The notes below the pieces were generated by a model, which had not been told where the DNA came from, searched no databases, and saw only the letters and a program-made list of their open reading frames with translations. Of a stretch of DNA of 64,000 nt, positions 26,917 through 35,673 are shown in pieces. Origin of the DNA: Mycolicibacterium iranicum (GTDB lineage: Bacteria > Actinomycetota > Actinomycetes > Mycobacteriales > Mycobacteriaceae). The stretch's first letter is position 1. Every line of letters starts with the position of its first letter. Where the stretch lies: NCBI RefSeq assembly GCF_014190915.1, contig NZ_JACHVU010000001.1, positions 434,001 to 498,000 on the forward strand, written 5' to 3'. Both the position numbers and the translations under genes were made by a program.

Positions 26917-27657
26917 TCACGCGATCTGGCGGACCAGAGTCTCGATGGCGTCGCTGTCGGCTGCCGACACCGGCTCCCCGGCCTCCACCTGCTGGATTGT
27001 CTGCTCCGAAACGCCCGCGGCCTGTGCGGTCTCGAAGACCGTCAGGTTGGCGCCCCGCCGCGCCGCGTACAGGCGGTGCCCGAGGGTGGCGTGGGGTGTC
27101 TTCGCCGCCCGGACCATCAGGTCGTCGTAGAGGCCGCGAACGGTGCTCAACGCCTTGATCAGCGGCGGTGTCACCCGGCCGATGCGGGCGGCCCGGGACG
27201 CCACCGCCTCGAGTTGACGCAGATCGGACAGGATCGCTGTCACCCGTGGAAGGAACGCGTCGTCGTCGTCGGGCGGGAGCGCCGCCACGGTCGATCCGAA
27301 AGCCCCTACGGCGGTGATCACCGCCTGGGCGATCAGCGACGCCTCGTCACTGCTCGTCGAGACCGGTGCCTGCGGCGGCGGGGCGGACGGCTGCACCTGC
27401 TCGCCCTGGCGCAGTCGGGCGATGGTCCCCGGCGGCCACTGCAGGATCTCTTCCAGCCGGGCCCTCGTCCGCTCGCGCGGCCAGGAGCGGCCCTTCTCGA
27501 AGGCGATCAGGGCGCCGGCGTTGATGACGCCCTCGGCCGCCAGGCTCCGCTGGCTGATGTCGAGCTCCCGGCGGCGCGCTGCCGCGGCGGCCCCGGCACG
27601 CACCATGCCGGGGTCCGGCGCGCCGGTCGACTCGTCGACCGGCTCAGCGTTTGTCAT
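26917..27657 (-). CDS. XRE-type DNA-binding regulator with two HTH-like segments
   Basis: 246 residues. Residues about 20-80 form an XRE-like HTH (R-R-x-E-L-D-I-S-Q-R-S-L-A, then [10 protein letters not shown]). A helical middle section (about 105-190) follows, and then a second HTH-like segment near the C-terminus (G-H-R-L-Y-A-A-R through V-S-E-Q-T-I-Q-Q-V-E-A-G). The same modules occur in the FHA-linked product at 50583-51671, and the middle section alone in 55199-55876. It is divergent to whiB6, and the shared 346-base gap carries three copies of a GCTACGG motif, two of them inverted 11-mers, which suggests autoregulation and control of whiB6. That regulatory role is inferred. Confidence 0.85.
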   Translation of the reverse strand: MTNAEPVDESTGAPDPGMVRAGAAAAARRRELDISQRSLAAEGVINAGALIAFEKGRSWPRERTRARLEEILQWPPGTIARLRQGEQVQPSAPPPQAPVSTSSDEASLIAQAVITAVGAFGSTVAALPPDDDDAFLPRVTAILSDLRQLEAVASRAARIGRVTPPLIKALSTVRGLYDDLMVRAAKTPHATLGHRLYAARRGANLTVFETAQAAGVSEQTIQQVEAGEPVSAADSDAIETLVRQIA

Positions 27658-27829
27658 CTACCGGATTCCCTTGTGCGGTGTGCCACGGCGCGCTCATCGT
27701 ACCGAGCTATGTAGTGCTCGCTGCGGCGGCGGTGTGCGCGCTGCAGTACGTCAAAACTACATCATTTCTCTGGTCTATACCGTAACAATGCAACGGAGTT
27801 ACGTCCATGTTTTTCGCTGCGGTCCGCCG

Positions 27830-27957
27830 AAACCGTAGCGGGCCTGCTTCGCAGTTCAGCGTCCCAGACGCGGCGCAACTGCTGCGCTCATGGTCACCCC
27901 GTGTGCTCGGACTGAAGCAATGACTGTTGCAACGCTACGGTTTGTGGGCTACGGTTC
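27830..27957. promoter_or_regulatory. Putative operator cluster between the XRE gene and whiB6
   Basis: Within the 346-base divergent gap 27658-28003, the 11-mer CGCTACGGTTT occurs at 27933-27943 (+) and inverted at 27830-27840. A near copy, GGCTACGGTTC, is at 27947-27957, 14 bases after the second. The same 11-mer appears upstream of the FHA-XRE gene at 50561-50571. The sites lie 47-174 bases before the whiB6 ATG and 173 or more before the XRE start. No certain -10 box was called. Confidence 0.6.
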
Positions 27958-28003
27958 GGATTATCGCGGTGAACGAGCCGCCCGAAGACGAAGGAGCACA
28001 CGG

Positions 28004-28297
28004 ATGAACGCGAAGTCGTGGGACGAGACGCCGGTCGGTGAGTGCACACGCGATCCCGAACGCTGGACGACGACGGCCGACGACGAGGCGAAACTGATCT
28101 GCCGCTCATGCCCGCGACGGTGGTTGTGCGCACGAGAGGCCTACGAATCGCCGCGCGCCGAGGGGCTGTGGGCAGGCATCTATGTTCCCGAAGCCGGACG
28201 CGGCCGCACATTCGCCCTACGCCAGCTCAAGTCACTGGCAGAACAGAACGGCTACCCCGTCGGGCAGCGCCGGGTCTACTACGCCGACATCGCATGA
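28004..28297 (+). CDS. whiB6: WhiB6, iron-sulfur redox-sensing transcription factor
   Basis: 97 residues from an ATG with AAGGAG upstream. The four cluster-binding cysteines are Cys14, Cys33, Cys36 and Cys42 (C-x-x-C-x5-C pattern), followed by the WhiB turn G-L-W-A-G (54-58) and a basic tail. The strings C-T-[RQ]-D-P-[ED]-R-W-T-T-T and C-P-R-R-W-L-C-A-R match M. tuberculosis WhiB6, which activates ESX-1 genes in response to redox and nitric oxide. The operator-like repeats upstream suggest control by the divergent XRE regulator. A longer upstream in-frame extension has no ribosome site. Confidence 0.94.
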   Translation: MNAKSWDETPVGECTRDPERWTTTADDEAKLICRSCPRRWLCAREAYESPRAEGLWAGIYVPEAGRGRTFALRQLKSLAEQNGYPVGQRRVYYADIA

Positions 28298-28466
28298 CCT
28301 TTGGTCCGCCGCCGAGAACGAGGGGTCGGCGGCGGACGCGCACCGGAATAGTTCGTCCGTCGGCATGGTTACAGATTTCGACGGTGCCGGGCATGCCCCG
28401 GGCCCCATCACACCAGTCGCTGCGAGCGACCACTCGCCGAGAGGCGCAGGCGGCACCGTCCCCGCA

Positions 28467-30032
28467 CTACCACGTGTCGATGAACCGGCTCCCCATGGGA
28501 GCCGGTTTTTTCGTGGCGGCAAAAGTCGCCGCAACGACCGCTCGAGTCTCAGCCGGGTCGATCACGTCGTCGATCTCGAACAACATGGCCGCGTTCAGCG
28601 CTGCGGCGTTGTCCTGCGCGGCGGCTGTCGCCACCCGGACACGCTCCTCGCGGTCCTGCTCATCCGGGATCGCCTCGAGCTCCTTGCGCATACCCAGCCG
28701 CACCGCGCCCTCCAGGCCCATCGGGCCCAGATGCGCGCCCGGCCAGGCGACGGTCAACAGCGGTTCGTGCAGGCTCCCGCCGGCCATCGCTTGCGCGCCC
28801 AAGCCGTAACCGCGCCGCAGGATCACCGCCACCATCGGGACACGAAGCGCTGCGCCGGCCACCAACATCCGCGATGCGCGGCGCACCAGCGACTCCGCCT
28901 CGGCGGCGGGACCGACCATGTATCCCGGGCAGTCGATCAGCGAGACGACGGGGAGACCGAACGCATCGCAGAGTTGCAGGAACCGCGCCGCCTTATCTGA
29001 CGCTGCGGCCGTGATCGCGCCCGCGGTGAATCGCGTGTCGTTGGCGATCACACCGACCGCCCGACCCTCAATGCGCGCCAGCGCCGTCACCATCTCGCGG
29101 GCGAAGCGCGGTCGCAGGAAGGTCACCGAGTCCACGTCCGCGAGCGTCTCGATCACCGGCGCGACGTCATACGCCCGTCGCGCCCGTTCGGGAACAGCAG
29201 TGCGCAGCGCTGTCTGGTCCGGCGCCTCCCACGACGGGGTGGACCCCTGGAAGTAGCCGACGATCTTCTTCACGGCAGCGACTGCGTCGGCTTCGTCGGA
29301 GACGACCACGTCGACGTTGCCGTTGGGTTCCTGCGTGCTCATCGGTCCGACGGCGTCCGGCGCCACCTCACCGAGACCGCCGCCGGCGATCATCGCCGGC
29401 CCGCCCATACCCAGCGACGCGTCGCGGGTGGCCACGATGAGATCGGAAGCGCCGGCGATGACGGCGTTGCCTGCAAAGCAGCGCCCCTTGACCACGGCGA
29501 CCCGCGGGACCACGCCAGACAGCCTGGCCCACAGGGCGAATGCCCGTGTGTCGAGCATGGAGACGCCCGGGAAGTCCGTGTCCCCGGGTCTACCGCCGCC
29601 CCCTTCGGCGAAGAACACGGTCGGCAACCGCATGCGCTCGATGAGCTCGAACAGCCGGTCCTTCTTGCGATGACCGAGGCCGCCCTGCGTCCCGGCGAGC
29701 ACGGTGTAGTCGTAGGACAGCACGGCACAGGCGGCGTGCTTGTCGTCGAAGACGTCGCCGTTGATCCGGGCTGTGCCCGCGATCAGCCCGTCGGCAGGGG
29801 TGCGCGCGATCAGGTCCTCGACGCTACGGCGCATCCGCTGGGGCGCCACAGCGAATCTCCCGTATTCGACGAACGAGCCGGGATCGACGAGATCCTCGAC
29901 GTTCTCCCGTGCCGTCCGACCACCGGCGCCGTGTCGCCGCTCGACGGCGTCCGGCCGGGCGGCGTCCTCGGTCAGCGCGCGACGGCGGCGCAGCTCGGCC
30001 AGATCGGCGCGCAGGGGGTGCTCGTCAGTCAT
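28467..30032 (-). CDS. Acyl-CoA carboxylase carboxyltransferase subunit
   Basis: 521 residues, the length of AccD-type beta subunits, with the two crotonase-like halves. Family strings include G-G-L-G-H-R-K-K-D, F-F-A-E-G-G-G-G-R-P-G and, in the C-half, D-C-P-G-Y-M-V-G-P-x-A-E and R-R-G-Y-G-L-G-A-Q-A-M-A-G-G. It transfers the carboxyl group from biotin to an acyl-CoA; the substrate cannot be read from the sequence, and no biotin-carrier gene is adjacent. The ATG at 30032 lies inside the end of the DivIVA-domain gene (8-base overlap), so the two are translationally linked. A + strand terminator-like hairpin lies inside its last codons. Confidence 0.88.
   Translation of the reverse strand: MTDEHPLRADLAELRRRRALTEDAARPDAVERRHGAGGRTARENVEDLVDPGSFVEYGRFAVAPQRMRRSVEDLIARTPADGLIAGTARINGDVFDDKHAACAVLSYDYTVLAGTQGGLGHRKKDRLFELIERMRLPTVFFAEGGGGRPGDTDFPGVSMLDTRAFALWARLSGVVPRVAVVKGRCFAGNAVIAGASDLIVATRDASLGMGGPAMIAGGGLGEVAPDAVGPMSTQEPNGNVDVVVSDEADAVAAVKKIVGYFQGSTPSWEAPDQTALRTAVPERARRAYDVAPVIETLADVDSVTFLRPRFAREMVTALARIEGRAVGVIANDTRFTAGAITAAASDKAARFLQLCDAFGLPVVSLIDCPGYMVGPAAEAESLVRRASRMLVAGAALRVPMVAVILRRGYGLGAQAMAGGSLHEPLLTVAWPGAHLGPMGLEGAVRLGMRKELEAIPDEQDREERVRVATAAAQDNAAALNAAMLFEIDDVIDPAETRAVVAATFAATKKPAPMGSRFIDTW
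28483..28512 (+). terminator. Intrinsic terminator for whiB6, inside the end of the convergent carboxylase gene
   Basis: Arms AACCGGCTCC (28483-28492) and GGAGCCGGTT (28498-28507) form a 10-base stem with a 5-base loop, followed by TTTTTC on the + strand. It lies about 185 bases after the whiB6 stop and within the last codons of the opposite-strand carboxyltransferase gene. Confidence 0.75.
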
Positions 30033-30294
30033 CGAGTTCGTCGATGGCCGCGGCGATCTCGTCGAGCAGCGAGTCGACCTGATCTTCGTGATAACCGCGT
30101 CGGCCGAACGGCGGCTTGTTGAAGCGGACGTTGCGGACGTCGTCGGCCGTGAGATGCCCACGCCCCTCCAGCCGCCGCGCGCACAGCGCCACGAAGTCGG
30201 CCACCGCCTTCTCGTTGTATCCCCGCTTGCCCAGAGGCGGCTTCTCGAACGTGACACTGCGGAGATACTCGGCCGTGACGGCGCCGTTGCTCAT
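30025..30294 (-). CDS. Small DivIVA-domain protein with two repeats
   Basis: 89 residues made almost wholly of two similar segments of about 35 residues, each carrying [VF]-x-F-x-K-P-P-[LF]-G-[KR]-R-G-Y followed by a helix (first at about 14-45, second at about 53-87). This is the N-terminal membrane-binding motif of DivIVA/Wag31 proteins, without the long coiled coil. It may bind curved membranes or act in septum or pole positioning; that is inference. Its end overlaps the carboxyltransferase start by 8 bases. The ATG has no strong ribosome site. Confidence 0.85.
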   Translation of the reverse strand: MSNGAVTAEYLRSVTFEKPPLGKRGYNEKAVADFVALCARRLEGRGHLTADDVRNVRFNKPPFGRRGYHEDQVDSLLDEIAAAIDELDD

Positions 30295-30376
30295 GGCGTC
30301 AGACTAGTGGTCGACTTATCCACAGGCCGGCCGTCGACTCCTGTGGATTGTCGGGTCCCCGGCATAGCGTGCGGTC

Positions 30377-30820
30377 ATGACCAACTGGATCAACACCGTC
30401 AGCCGGGACCACGTCGAGCGCGGCGTACGGGGCCGCTTCACGCAGGCCAATCACGGGAAGCCCCACATGCTGCGCAAGATGGCCAAGGGTGACTGGATCG
30501 TCTTCTACTCACCGAGGACGGCCCACCCCGATGGCGAACCGCTGCAGGCGTTCACGGCGATCGGCCAGGTGGCCGACGATGAGCCCTACCAGGTTGAGCT
30601 CAAGACCGATTTCCAGCCCTGGCGCCGCAACGTCGACTTCCTGGAGTGCGTCGAGGCACCGATCCGGCCACTGCTCGACGACCTCGGCTTCGTCGAGGAC
30701 AAGGCCCGATGGGGGTACAAGTTCAGATTCGGCGTGTTCCGTATCGACGACCGGGACCTCGACGTGATCCGTTCGGCCATGCTCCAGCAGGTGGCCACCG
30801 AGGCTACTGTGGACACGTGA
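30377..30820 (+). CDS. EVE-domain protein (UPF0310 family)
   Basis: 147 residues. The start N-W-I-N-T-V-S-R-D-H-V and the central M-x-K-G-D-W-I-V-F-Y-S-P are typical of the EVE/PUA-like fold, which in other proteins binds modified nucleic-acid bases. The single domain fills the protein. Its TGA overlaps the GTG of the pirin gene (GTGA). The actual ligand here is unknown. Confidence 0.88.
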   Translation: MTNWINTVSRDHVERGVRGRFTQANHGKPHMLRKMAKGDWIVFYSPRTAHPDGEPLQAFTAIGQVADDEPYQVELKTDFQPWRRNVDFLECVEAPIRPLLDDLGFVEDKARWGYKFRFGVFRIDDRDLDVIRSAMLQQVATEATVDT

Positions 30821-31782
30821 GCAACACCGAACCCGACCCGCCTGAAGTCGACTGTGCCGCTTCCGGTTTCGCAACGGTTCTGCACCCCCGCGACGTGCCG
30901 CTGGGAGGCCCTCGGGCGATGCGGGTGCGACGGACACTGCCGCAGCGGCAGCGCTCGCTGATCGGCGCGTGGTGCTTCGCCGACCACTACGGTCCCCACG
31001 ACGTGCGGGGGACAACGGGAATGGATGTGCCTCCGCACCCGCATACCGGCCTGCAGACGGTCAGCTGGCTGTTCAGCGGCGAGGTCGAACACCGGGACAG
31101 TGCCGGCGTCCATGCGGTGGTGCGGCCCGGCGAGCTGAATCTCATGACCGCCGGCGCGGGCATCTGTCACTCCGAGGTGTCCACCTCGGAGACCACCGTG
31201 CTGCACGGCGTCCAGCTGTGGGTCGCGCTGCCGGACTCCGCCCGCGACACCGACCGCGACTTCGCCCACTACGCGCCGGCTCCCCGCACGGTCGACGGCG
31301 TCACCACCCGGGTGTTCCTCGGCGAATTGGGGGCAGACCGTTCACCGGTGCACACCTTCACCCCGCTGCTCGGGGCGCAGCTGGACCTCGCCCCCGGCGC
31401 CGAGGTCACGCTGGAGGTCGACGACACCTTCGAGCATGGAGTCCTCGTCGACCTCGGGAACATCCACGCCTGCGGTTCCGACGTCGGGGCCGCCGAACTC
31501 GCGTTCCAGAGCGCCGGCCACGGTCGGTTGCCGCTGGCCAACCGCGGCAGTGACCCGGCCCGGGTCATCCTGCTGGGCGGGGTCCCCTTCGCCGAGCAAC
31601 TGGTCATGTGGTGGAACTTCGTCGGTCGCACCCACGACGAGATCGTTCGCTACCGGCAGCAATGGCAGGACCACGACGAGCGGTTCGGCCAGGTCTCGGG
31701 CTATCGCGGCGCGATCGACCGGTTGCCGGCACCGGCGATGCCCCATGCCACCCTGCGACCGCGGCCGAATCCGGGGGTATAG
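30817..31782 (+). CDS. Pirin-family cupin protein
   Basis: 321 residues with the two-cupin pirin plan. The metal-binding N-terminal cupin shows the pirin signature H-P-H-T-G-L-Q-T-V near residues 72-80, M-T-A-G-x-G-I-x-H-S-E and a V-x-L-W-V-[AN]-L-P segment. Pirins bind iron and act as redox proteins or quercetinase-like oxygenases. The GTG start is set by the overlap with the EVE gene. The small acetyltransferase gene follows after 7 bases, so the three genes form one unit. Confidence 0.9.
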   Translation: MSNTEPDPPEVDCAASGFATVLHPRDVPLGGPRAMRVRRTLPQRQRSLIGAWCFADHYGPHDVRGTTGMDVPPHPHTGLQTVSWLFSGEVEHRDSAGVHAVVRPGELNLMTAGAGICHSEVSTSETTVLHGVQLWVALPDSARDTDRDFAHYAPAPRTVDGVTTRVFLGELGADRSPVHTFTPLLGAQLDLAPGAEVTLEVDDTFEHGVLVDLGNIHACGSDVGAAELAFQSAGHGRLPLANRGSDPARVILLGGVPFAEQLVMWWNFVGRTHDEIVRYRQQWQDHDERFGQVSGYRGAIDRLPAPAMPHATLRPRPNPGV

Positions 31783-31789
31783 AAGAGGC

Positions 31790-32122
31790 ATGACCACCGA
31801 CAAGACCGGCGCGCCCACCGAGGTCACCGCCGAGCAGGACAGGTTCAGCATCGCTGTCGACGGCACGAAGGTCGGCTTCGCCGAGTTCCTCGACGTGGGT
31901 GAGCACCGGGTGTTCCCCCACACCGAGATCGACGAGGAGTTCGGTGGCCGCGGTCTTGCGACCATCCTCGTCGGCGAGGCCCTGGACACCACGCGCGCCG
32001 CCGGTCTGCGGATCGTCGCCGTGTGCGAGATGGTGGCCGGGTACATCGAGAAGCACCCCGAATACCGCGACGTCGTCGATCCGCTCACCACCGAGATGAA
32101 GCGGGCGCTCGCTCATCGCTGA
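31790..32122 (+). CDS. Small GNAT-type acetyltransferase (NATD1-like)
   Basis: 110 residues. The acetyl-CoA-binding loop is visible as G-R-G-L-A-T-I-L-V after E-I-D-E-E-F-G. The C-terminal Y-I-x-K-H-P-E-Y is typical of the short NATD1/YidJ-type GNAT family. The substrate is unknown. AGAAGAGG just before the ATG is the ribosome site, and the gene closely follows the pirin gene. Confidence 0.85.
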   Translation: MTTDKTGAPTEVTAEQDRFSIAVDGTKVGFAEFLDVGEHRVFPHTEIDEEFGGRGLATILVGEALDTTRAAGLRIVAVCEMVAGYIEKHPEYRDVVDPLTTEMKRALAHR

Positions 32123-32358
32123 CGTCGGAACCCGGCGGGCGGGCACGCGGCCCAACCTCGACCGAGGTAACTCGATGTGCGCCGAACCGGTTGCTGCACA
32201 GGCACTGTGACGCTGGAGCCGACACAGTGAGCGGCGCTCGGTTCCGTCGGCCGGGGCGGCCGGCGCAGACGTGAACCGGCCATGTCGGCTGCGGGAATTC
32301 CGTGCACTCCACCAGGCGGGGGCCGTTTCGGGGTGCCGAAGCCGGGCACCCCGCCGAT

Positions 32359-33936
32359 ATGAGTAGGACCCTTCCCGCGCTCGCCGCGGCCGCCGCCTCG
32401 ACCCTCGCGGCGGTGGCCGCCCGCGACCTGTTCCAGCGCAAGCACGCGCTGCTGCGCAACTTCCCCGTGCTCGGCCATGCCCGCTACGCCCTGGAGGCGG
32501 TCGGGCCCGAGCTGCGCCAGTACATCGTCGCCGCCAACGACGAGGAGCGGCCGTTCACCCGCGATCAGCGCCGGTGGGTGTACGCCTCGGCGAAGAGGGA
32601 GAACAACTACTTCGGGTTCGGCACCGACAACGACATCGAGCACACCTCGGGCTATCCGGTGATCAAGCACCGGACCTTCGGGCGCACGGTGCCCGCGTCG
32701 GCGCCGACCGCCGCGCGCGACGTCGCGGTTCCCTGCGCGAAGGTGCTCGGAGCGGCCCGGCAACGACGCTCGGCGTTTCGGCCCGCCTCGGTGGTCAACA
32801 TCTCCGCGATGAGCTACGGCTCCCTGTCGGGGAATGCCGTCGAGGCGCTGAACCGCGGAGCCGCCCTGGCCGGGTGCCTGCACAACACCGGCGAGGGCGG
32901 CATCTCCCGGTTCCACCGGCAGGGCGGCGAGCTGATCTTCCAGATCGGCACCGCATACTTCGGCTGCCGCGATGCCGACGGACGCTTCAGCCTGCCCAAG
33001 CTCAGCGAGGTGGTTGCCCGTGATCCGGTGCGCGCCATCGAGATCAAGCTCAGCCAGGGCGCCAAGCCCAGTCTGGGCGGACTGCTTCCCGCGGCGAAGG
33101 TCTCCGCCGAGATCGCCGCCGCCCGCGGTATCGACGAGGGCCGGGACTGCGTCAGCCCGTCGCGGCACGCCGAGTTCTCCGACACCGACAGTCTGCTGGA
33201 CTGGGTGGAGCTGATCGCGGCGGAGACCGGACTGCCCGTCGGGATCAAGGCCGCCGTCGGCGATCTGGAGTTCTGGCGCGAGCTCACCCGTCTGATGCGG
33301 GACACCGGTCGCGGGGTCGACTTCGTCACCATCGACGGCGGCGAGGGGGGCACCGGCGCTGCGCCTCTGATCTTCACCGACAGTGTGTCGCTGCCTTTTC
33401 AGCTCGGCTTCGCGCAGGTCTACCGGCTCTTCGCCGAACAGGATCTGCACGAGCAGGTCACGTTCATCGGCGGCGGCAAACTCGGCCTCCCGGACAACGC
33501 GGTGGTCGCGTTCGCGCTGGGCTGCGACATGGTCAACGTCGCGCGGGAGGCGATGCTGGCGATCGGGTGCATCCAGGCCCAGAAGTGCCACACCGACACC
33601 TGCCCGACCGGTGTCGCCACCCAGAATGCCTGGCTGGCACGGGGTTTGGTGCCGGAGGCGAAAGCCCCGCGGGCGGCGAACTACATCAGGACCCTGCGCC
33701 GCGACCTGGTCAAGGTCGCCGAGGCGTGCGGTGTCGAGCACCCCGGCCTCATCTCGACCGAATCGGTGGACATCATCGACGGCAGAACCGGGGTGACCCC
33801 GCTGCACGAGGCCTACGGGTACGCACCCGGGTGGGGTCTTCCCTCGGCGGCGGATCAGGCCCGCGTCATCGAGGTGATGACCGCACAGGACCATCAGGGC
33901 GGCTCGGCGCCCGTGTCGCCGTCGGCCGCGGGCTGA
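32359..33936 (+). CDS. FMN-binding glutamate-synthase-family protein
   Basis: 525 residues with the alpha/beta-barrel of the large glutamate synthase subunit but no amidotransferase domain. A short hydrophobic N-terminal segment precedes it. Visible motifs: S-A-M-S-Y-G-S-L-S, N-T-G-E-G-G, D-G-G-E-G-G-T-G-A-A-P and the cysteine cluster C-I-Q-A-Q-K-C-H-T-D-T-C for an iron-sulfur centre. It probably is an FMN oxidoreductase; the donor and acceptor are not known. The ATG at 32359 has a weak ribosome site; a GTG at 32302 is possible. The 236 bases upstream show nothing special. Confidence 0.85.
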   Translation: MSRTLPALAAAAASTLAAVAARDLFQRKHALLRNFPVLGHARYALEAVGPELRQYIVAANDEERPFTRDQRRWVYASAKRENNYFGFGTDNDIEHTSGYPVIKHRTFGRTVPASAPTAARDVAVPCAKVLGAARQRRSAFRPASVVNISAMSYGSLSGNAVEALNRGAALAGCLHNTGEGGISRFHRQGGELIFQIGTAYFGCRDADGRFSLPKLSEVVARDPVRAIEIKLSQGAKPSLGGLLPAAKVSAEIAAARGIDEGRDCVSPSRHAEFSDTDSLLDWVELIAAETGLPVGIKAAVGDLEFWRELTRLMRDTGRGVDFVTIDGGEGGTGAAPLIFTDSVSLPFQLGFAQVYRLFAEQDLHEQVTFIGGGKLGLPDNAVVAFALGCDMVNVAREAMLAIGCIQAQKCHTDTCPTGVATQNAWLARGLVPEAKAPRAANYIRTLRRDLVKVAEACGVEHPGLISTESVDIIDGRTGVTPLHEAYGYAPGWGLPSAADQARVIEVMTAQDHQGGSAPVSPSAAG

Positions 33937-33980
33937 CCACGCCACGAACCATGCCCCGGGGCTCGGCTATCCTCGCCGCG

Positions 33981-34793
33981 GTGAGCAGCCGTGCTTTCTT
34001 CGACGCCGTCGACGGCGGGTTCGTCCCCACCGACTGGGCCCGCGGGCCCTGGGGTCAGACGATCAGCGGCAACTATGTCGGCGGTCTGCTCGGCCATGTC
34101 GTCGAACGCGATGCGGCCGAGACCGAGATGCAGCCCGCACGGCTGACCGTCGATCTGTTCCGGCCCGCCGCGCTGGCTCATCCCGTCCAGGTCGAGACGA
34201 CGGTTGCCCGGGAGGGACGCCGCCTCAAGCTGGTCGACGCCACGATGACGCAATCCGGCACCGTGGTCGCTCGTGCCTCGGCGCTGTTCCTGCGCCGCGG
34301 CGAGCAACCCGCCGGGGAACGGTGGACCACCGACATCTCGATGCCGGCGGTTCCGCCGATGCCGGACACCGTCTCCGACGACACCGCCACACTGGTGTGG
34401 ACCTACGGAAAGAACGGACCGACCCCGAGCCTCGGCCTGGGGGCATGGGCGTACGACGGGCCGAAGTACATCTGGACCCGCGATGTGATGCCGTTGGTGG
34501 GCGGGGTCGAACTAACCGCGTTCGCCCGGGCCGCCATGGCCGGGGACATGGCCAGTTCACTGACACACTTCGGCGCCGACGGGCTGCCCTACATCAATGC
34601 CGACTACACGCTGACCCTGAGCCGTCTGCCCGAGGGTCCGTACCTGGGACTCGCGGCGCTGACCCATCACAGCGATGCCGGCCTCGCTACCGGGACCGCG
34701 GTCGTGCTGGACCACGTCGGGCCGATCGGCACCGCCACCGCGACCGCGCTGGCGAACCCGGGCTTCAGCCCGCCCCGGGCGTCGCTCAGCTGA
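33981..34793 (+). CDS. Thioesterase-like (double hotdog) protein
   Basis: 270 residues. The start F-F-D-A-V-D-G-G-F-V-P-T-D-W-A-R-G-P-W and the paired hotdog layout resemble the TesB-like acyl-CoA thioesterase family that is abundant in mycobacteria. It probably hydrolyses an acyl-CoA. The GTG at 33981 is preferred because family members begin close to this point; an ATG at 33951 adds 10 residues. Its stop overlaps the stop of the convergent PPOX gene within the 8-base palindrome TCAGCTGA. Confidence 0.75.
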   Translation: MSSRAFFDAVDGGFVPTDWARGPWGQTISGNYVGGLLGHVVERDAAETEMQPARLTVDLFRPAALAHPVQVETTVAREGRRLKLVDATMTQSGTVVARASALFLRRGEQPAGERWTTDISMPAVPPMPDTVSDDTATLVWTYGKNGPTPSLGLGAWAYDGPKYIWTRDVMPLVGGVELTAFARAAMAGDMASSLTHFGADGLPYINADYTLTLSRLPEGPYLGLAALTHHSDAGLATGTAVVLDHVGPIGTATATALANPGFSPPRASLS

Positions 34794-35286
34794 GGTACTG
34801 GGCGGTGCTGCCCGAGACCGGCATGCCCTGCATGCCGAGTTTGCGGTGGTCCCAGCTGCGCAGGCGCGACGGCACCACGCGAACACAAATGCGGTTGTTC
34901 ATCATCTGATCCACGAACGGGCGCATGTCGTCGGTGTACGGGCCGGTGTAGCGCTCCCACACACTGATGCCCACCCGCAGGTTGGTGTCGGGGTCGTCGA
35001 CGATCTCGGCCTGACCGTCGATCGAGACCCCGCGCAAAGTGTCGTAGGACAACCCGTCCTCGATCATCACGGTAATCGTCGGGTCGCGGCGCAGGTTGAC
35101 GGCCTTCTGCGACTTCGCCTTGGTTTCGAACCAGATCTCGCCGTCGAGTACCGCGTACCACATCGCCACCAGATGCGGCCGGCCGCTCGGTAGCACGGTG
35201 GCCATGGTGGCCGTGCGGCTGCGTTCGATGAATTCGGCGATCTCGCCGTCCGACATGACGATCTTGGCGCGTTCGTTTCTGCCCAC
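34786..35286 (-). CDS. PPOX-class flavin/F420-dependent oxidoreductase
   Basis: 166 residues. The fold of pyridoxamine-phosphate-oxidase-like proteins is recognised by R-T-A-T-M-A-T-V-L-P-S-G-R-P-H-L-V-A-M-W-Y, then E-I-W-F-E-T-K-A-K-S-x-K and D-P-x-I-T-V-M-I-E-D-G. Many mycobacterial members use F420 or FMN to reduce diverse substrates. The GTG at 35286 is chosen because it gives the usual G-R-N-E-R-A-K-I-V-M start; an ATG ten codons later is an alternative. Confidence 0.85.
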   Translation of the reverse strand: MGRNERAKIVMSDGEIAEFIERSRTATMATVLPSGRPHLVAMWYAVLDGEIWFETKAKSQKAVNLRRDPTITVMIEDGLSYDTLRGVSIDGQAEIVDDPDTNLRVGISVWERYTGPYTDDMRPFVDQMMNNRICVRVVPSRLRSWDHRKLGMQGMPVSGSTAQYLS

Positions 35287-35418
35287 GCCGTCGATACTTA
35301 CAGGTCGCGGTTCTTCGTGTGACGGCGGTGCGGGCTGCCGGCGCCAGGCGGTGCCCCGGAGACTGGTTCCGCCGCCAGACCAGGTTTCGAACACATTTGC
35401 GATGGGCATCCGAACGCC

Positions 35419-35631
35419 ATGAGCGACAACACGACACAGGCACCGCAGGAGAACGCTGAGAAGGACCCGTCGGACTGGGTCACCGGAGACGAGCCGATGA
35501 CCGGCGCGCAGCGCAGCTACTTGCAGACGCTCGCCCAGGAGGCCGGCGTCGAGGTACCCGACGACGCGACCAAGGCACAGGCCTCCGAGATGATCGACGA
35601 CCTGCAGGGCAAGACCGGCCGCGGTCAGTGA
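35419..35631 (+). CDS. DUF3072-family small protein
   Basis: 70 residues, highly charged. The core W-V-T-G-D-E-P-M-T-G-A-Q-R-S-Y-L-x-T-L, followed by A-x-x-A-S-x-x-I-D-x-L-Q, matches the DUF3072 family of small actinobacterial proteins with unknown function. It starts 132 bases upstream-divergent from the PPOX gene and is followed by a hairpin. Confidence 0.85.
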   Translation: MSDNTTQAPQENAEKDPSDWVTGDEPMTGAQRSYLQTLAQEAGVEVPDDATKAQASEMIDDLQGKTGRGQ

Positions 35632-35670
35632 CCACGGAAGGCATTGCGGGCTCGGGCAATCGACCGTGGT
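35631..35670. terminator. Possible bidirectional hairpin between convergent genes
   Basis: ACCACGG (35631-35637) pairs with CCGTGGT (35664-35670), and inside it ATTGC (35643-35647) with GCAAT (35656-35660). The element lies between the stops of the DUF3072 gene and the convergent hypothetical gene. There is no T-run. Confidence 0.4.
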
Positions 35671-35673
35671 GCG

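Noticed and set aside
26880..26940. Terminator hairpin between the EspI-like gene and the XRE gene
   Set aside because: The 10-base gap between the convergent stops has no stem of useful length.
32113..33945. A 610-codon - strand frame opposite the glutamate-synthase-like gene
   Set aside because: The + strand product has the FMN and iron-sulfur motifs, and the antisense product is low-complexity.
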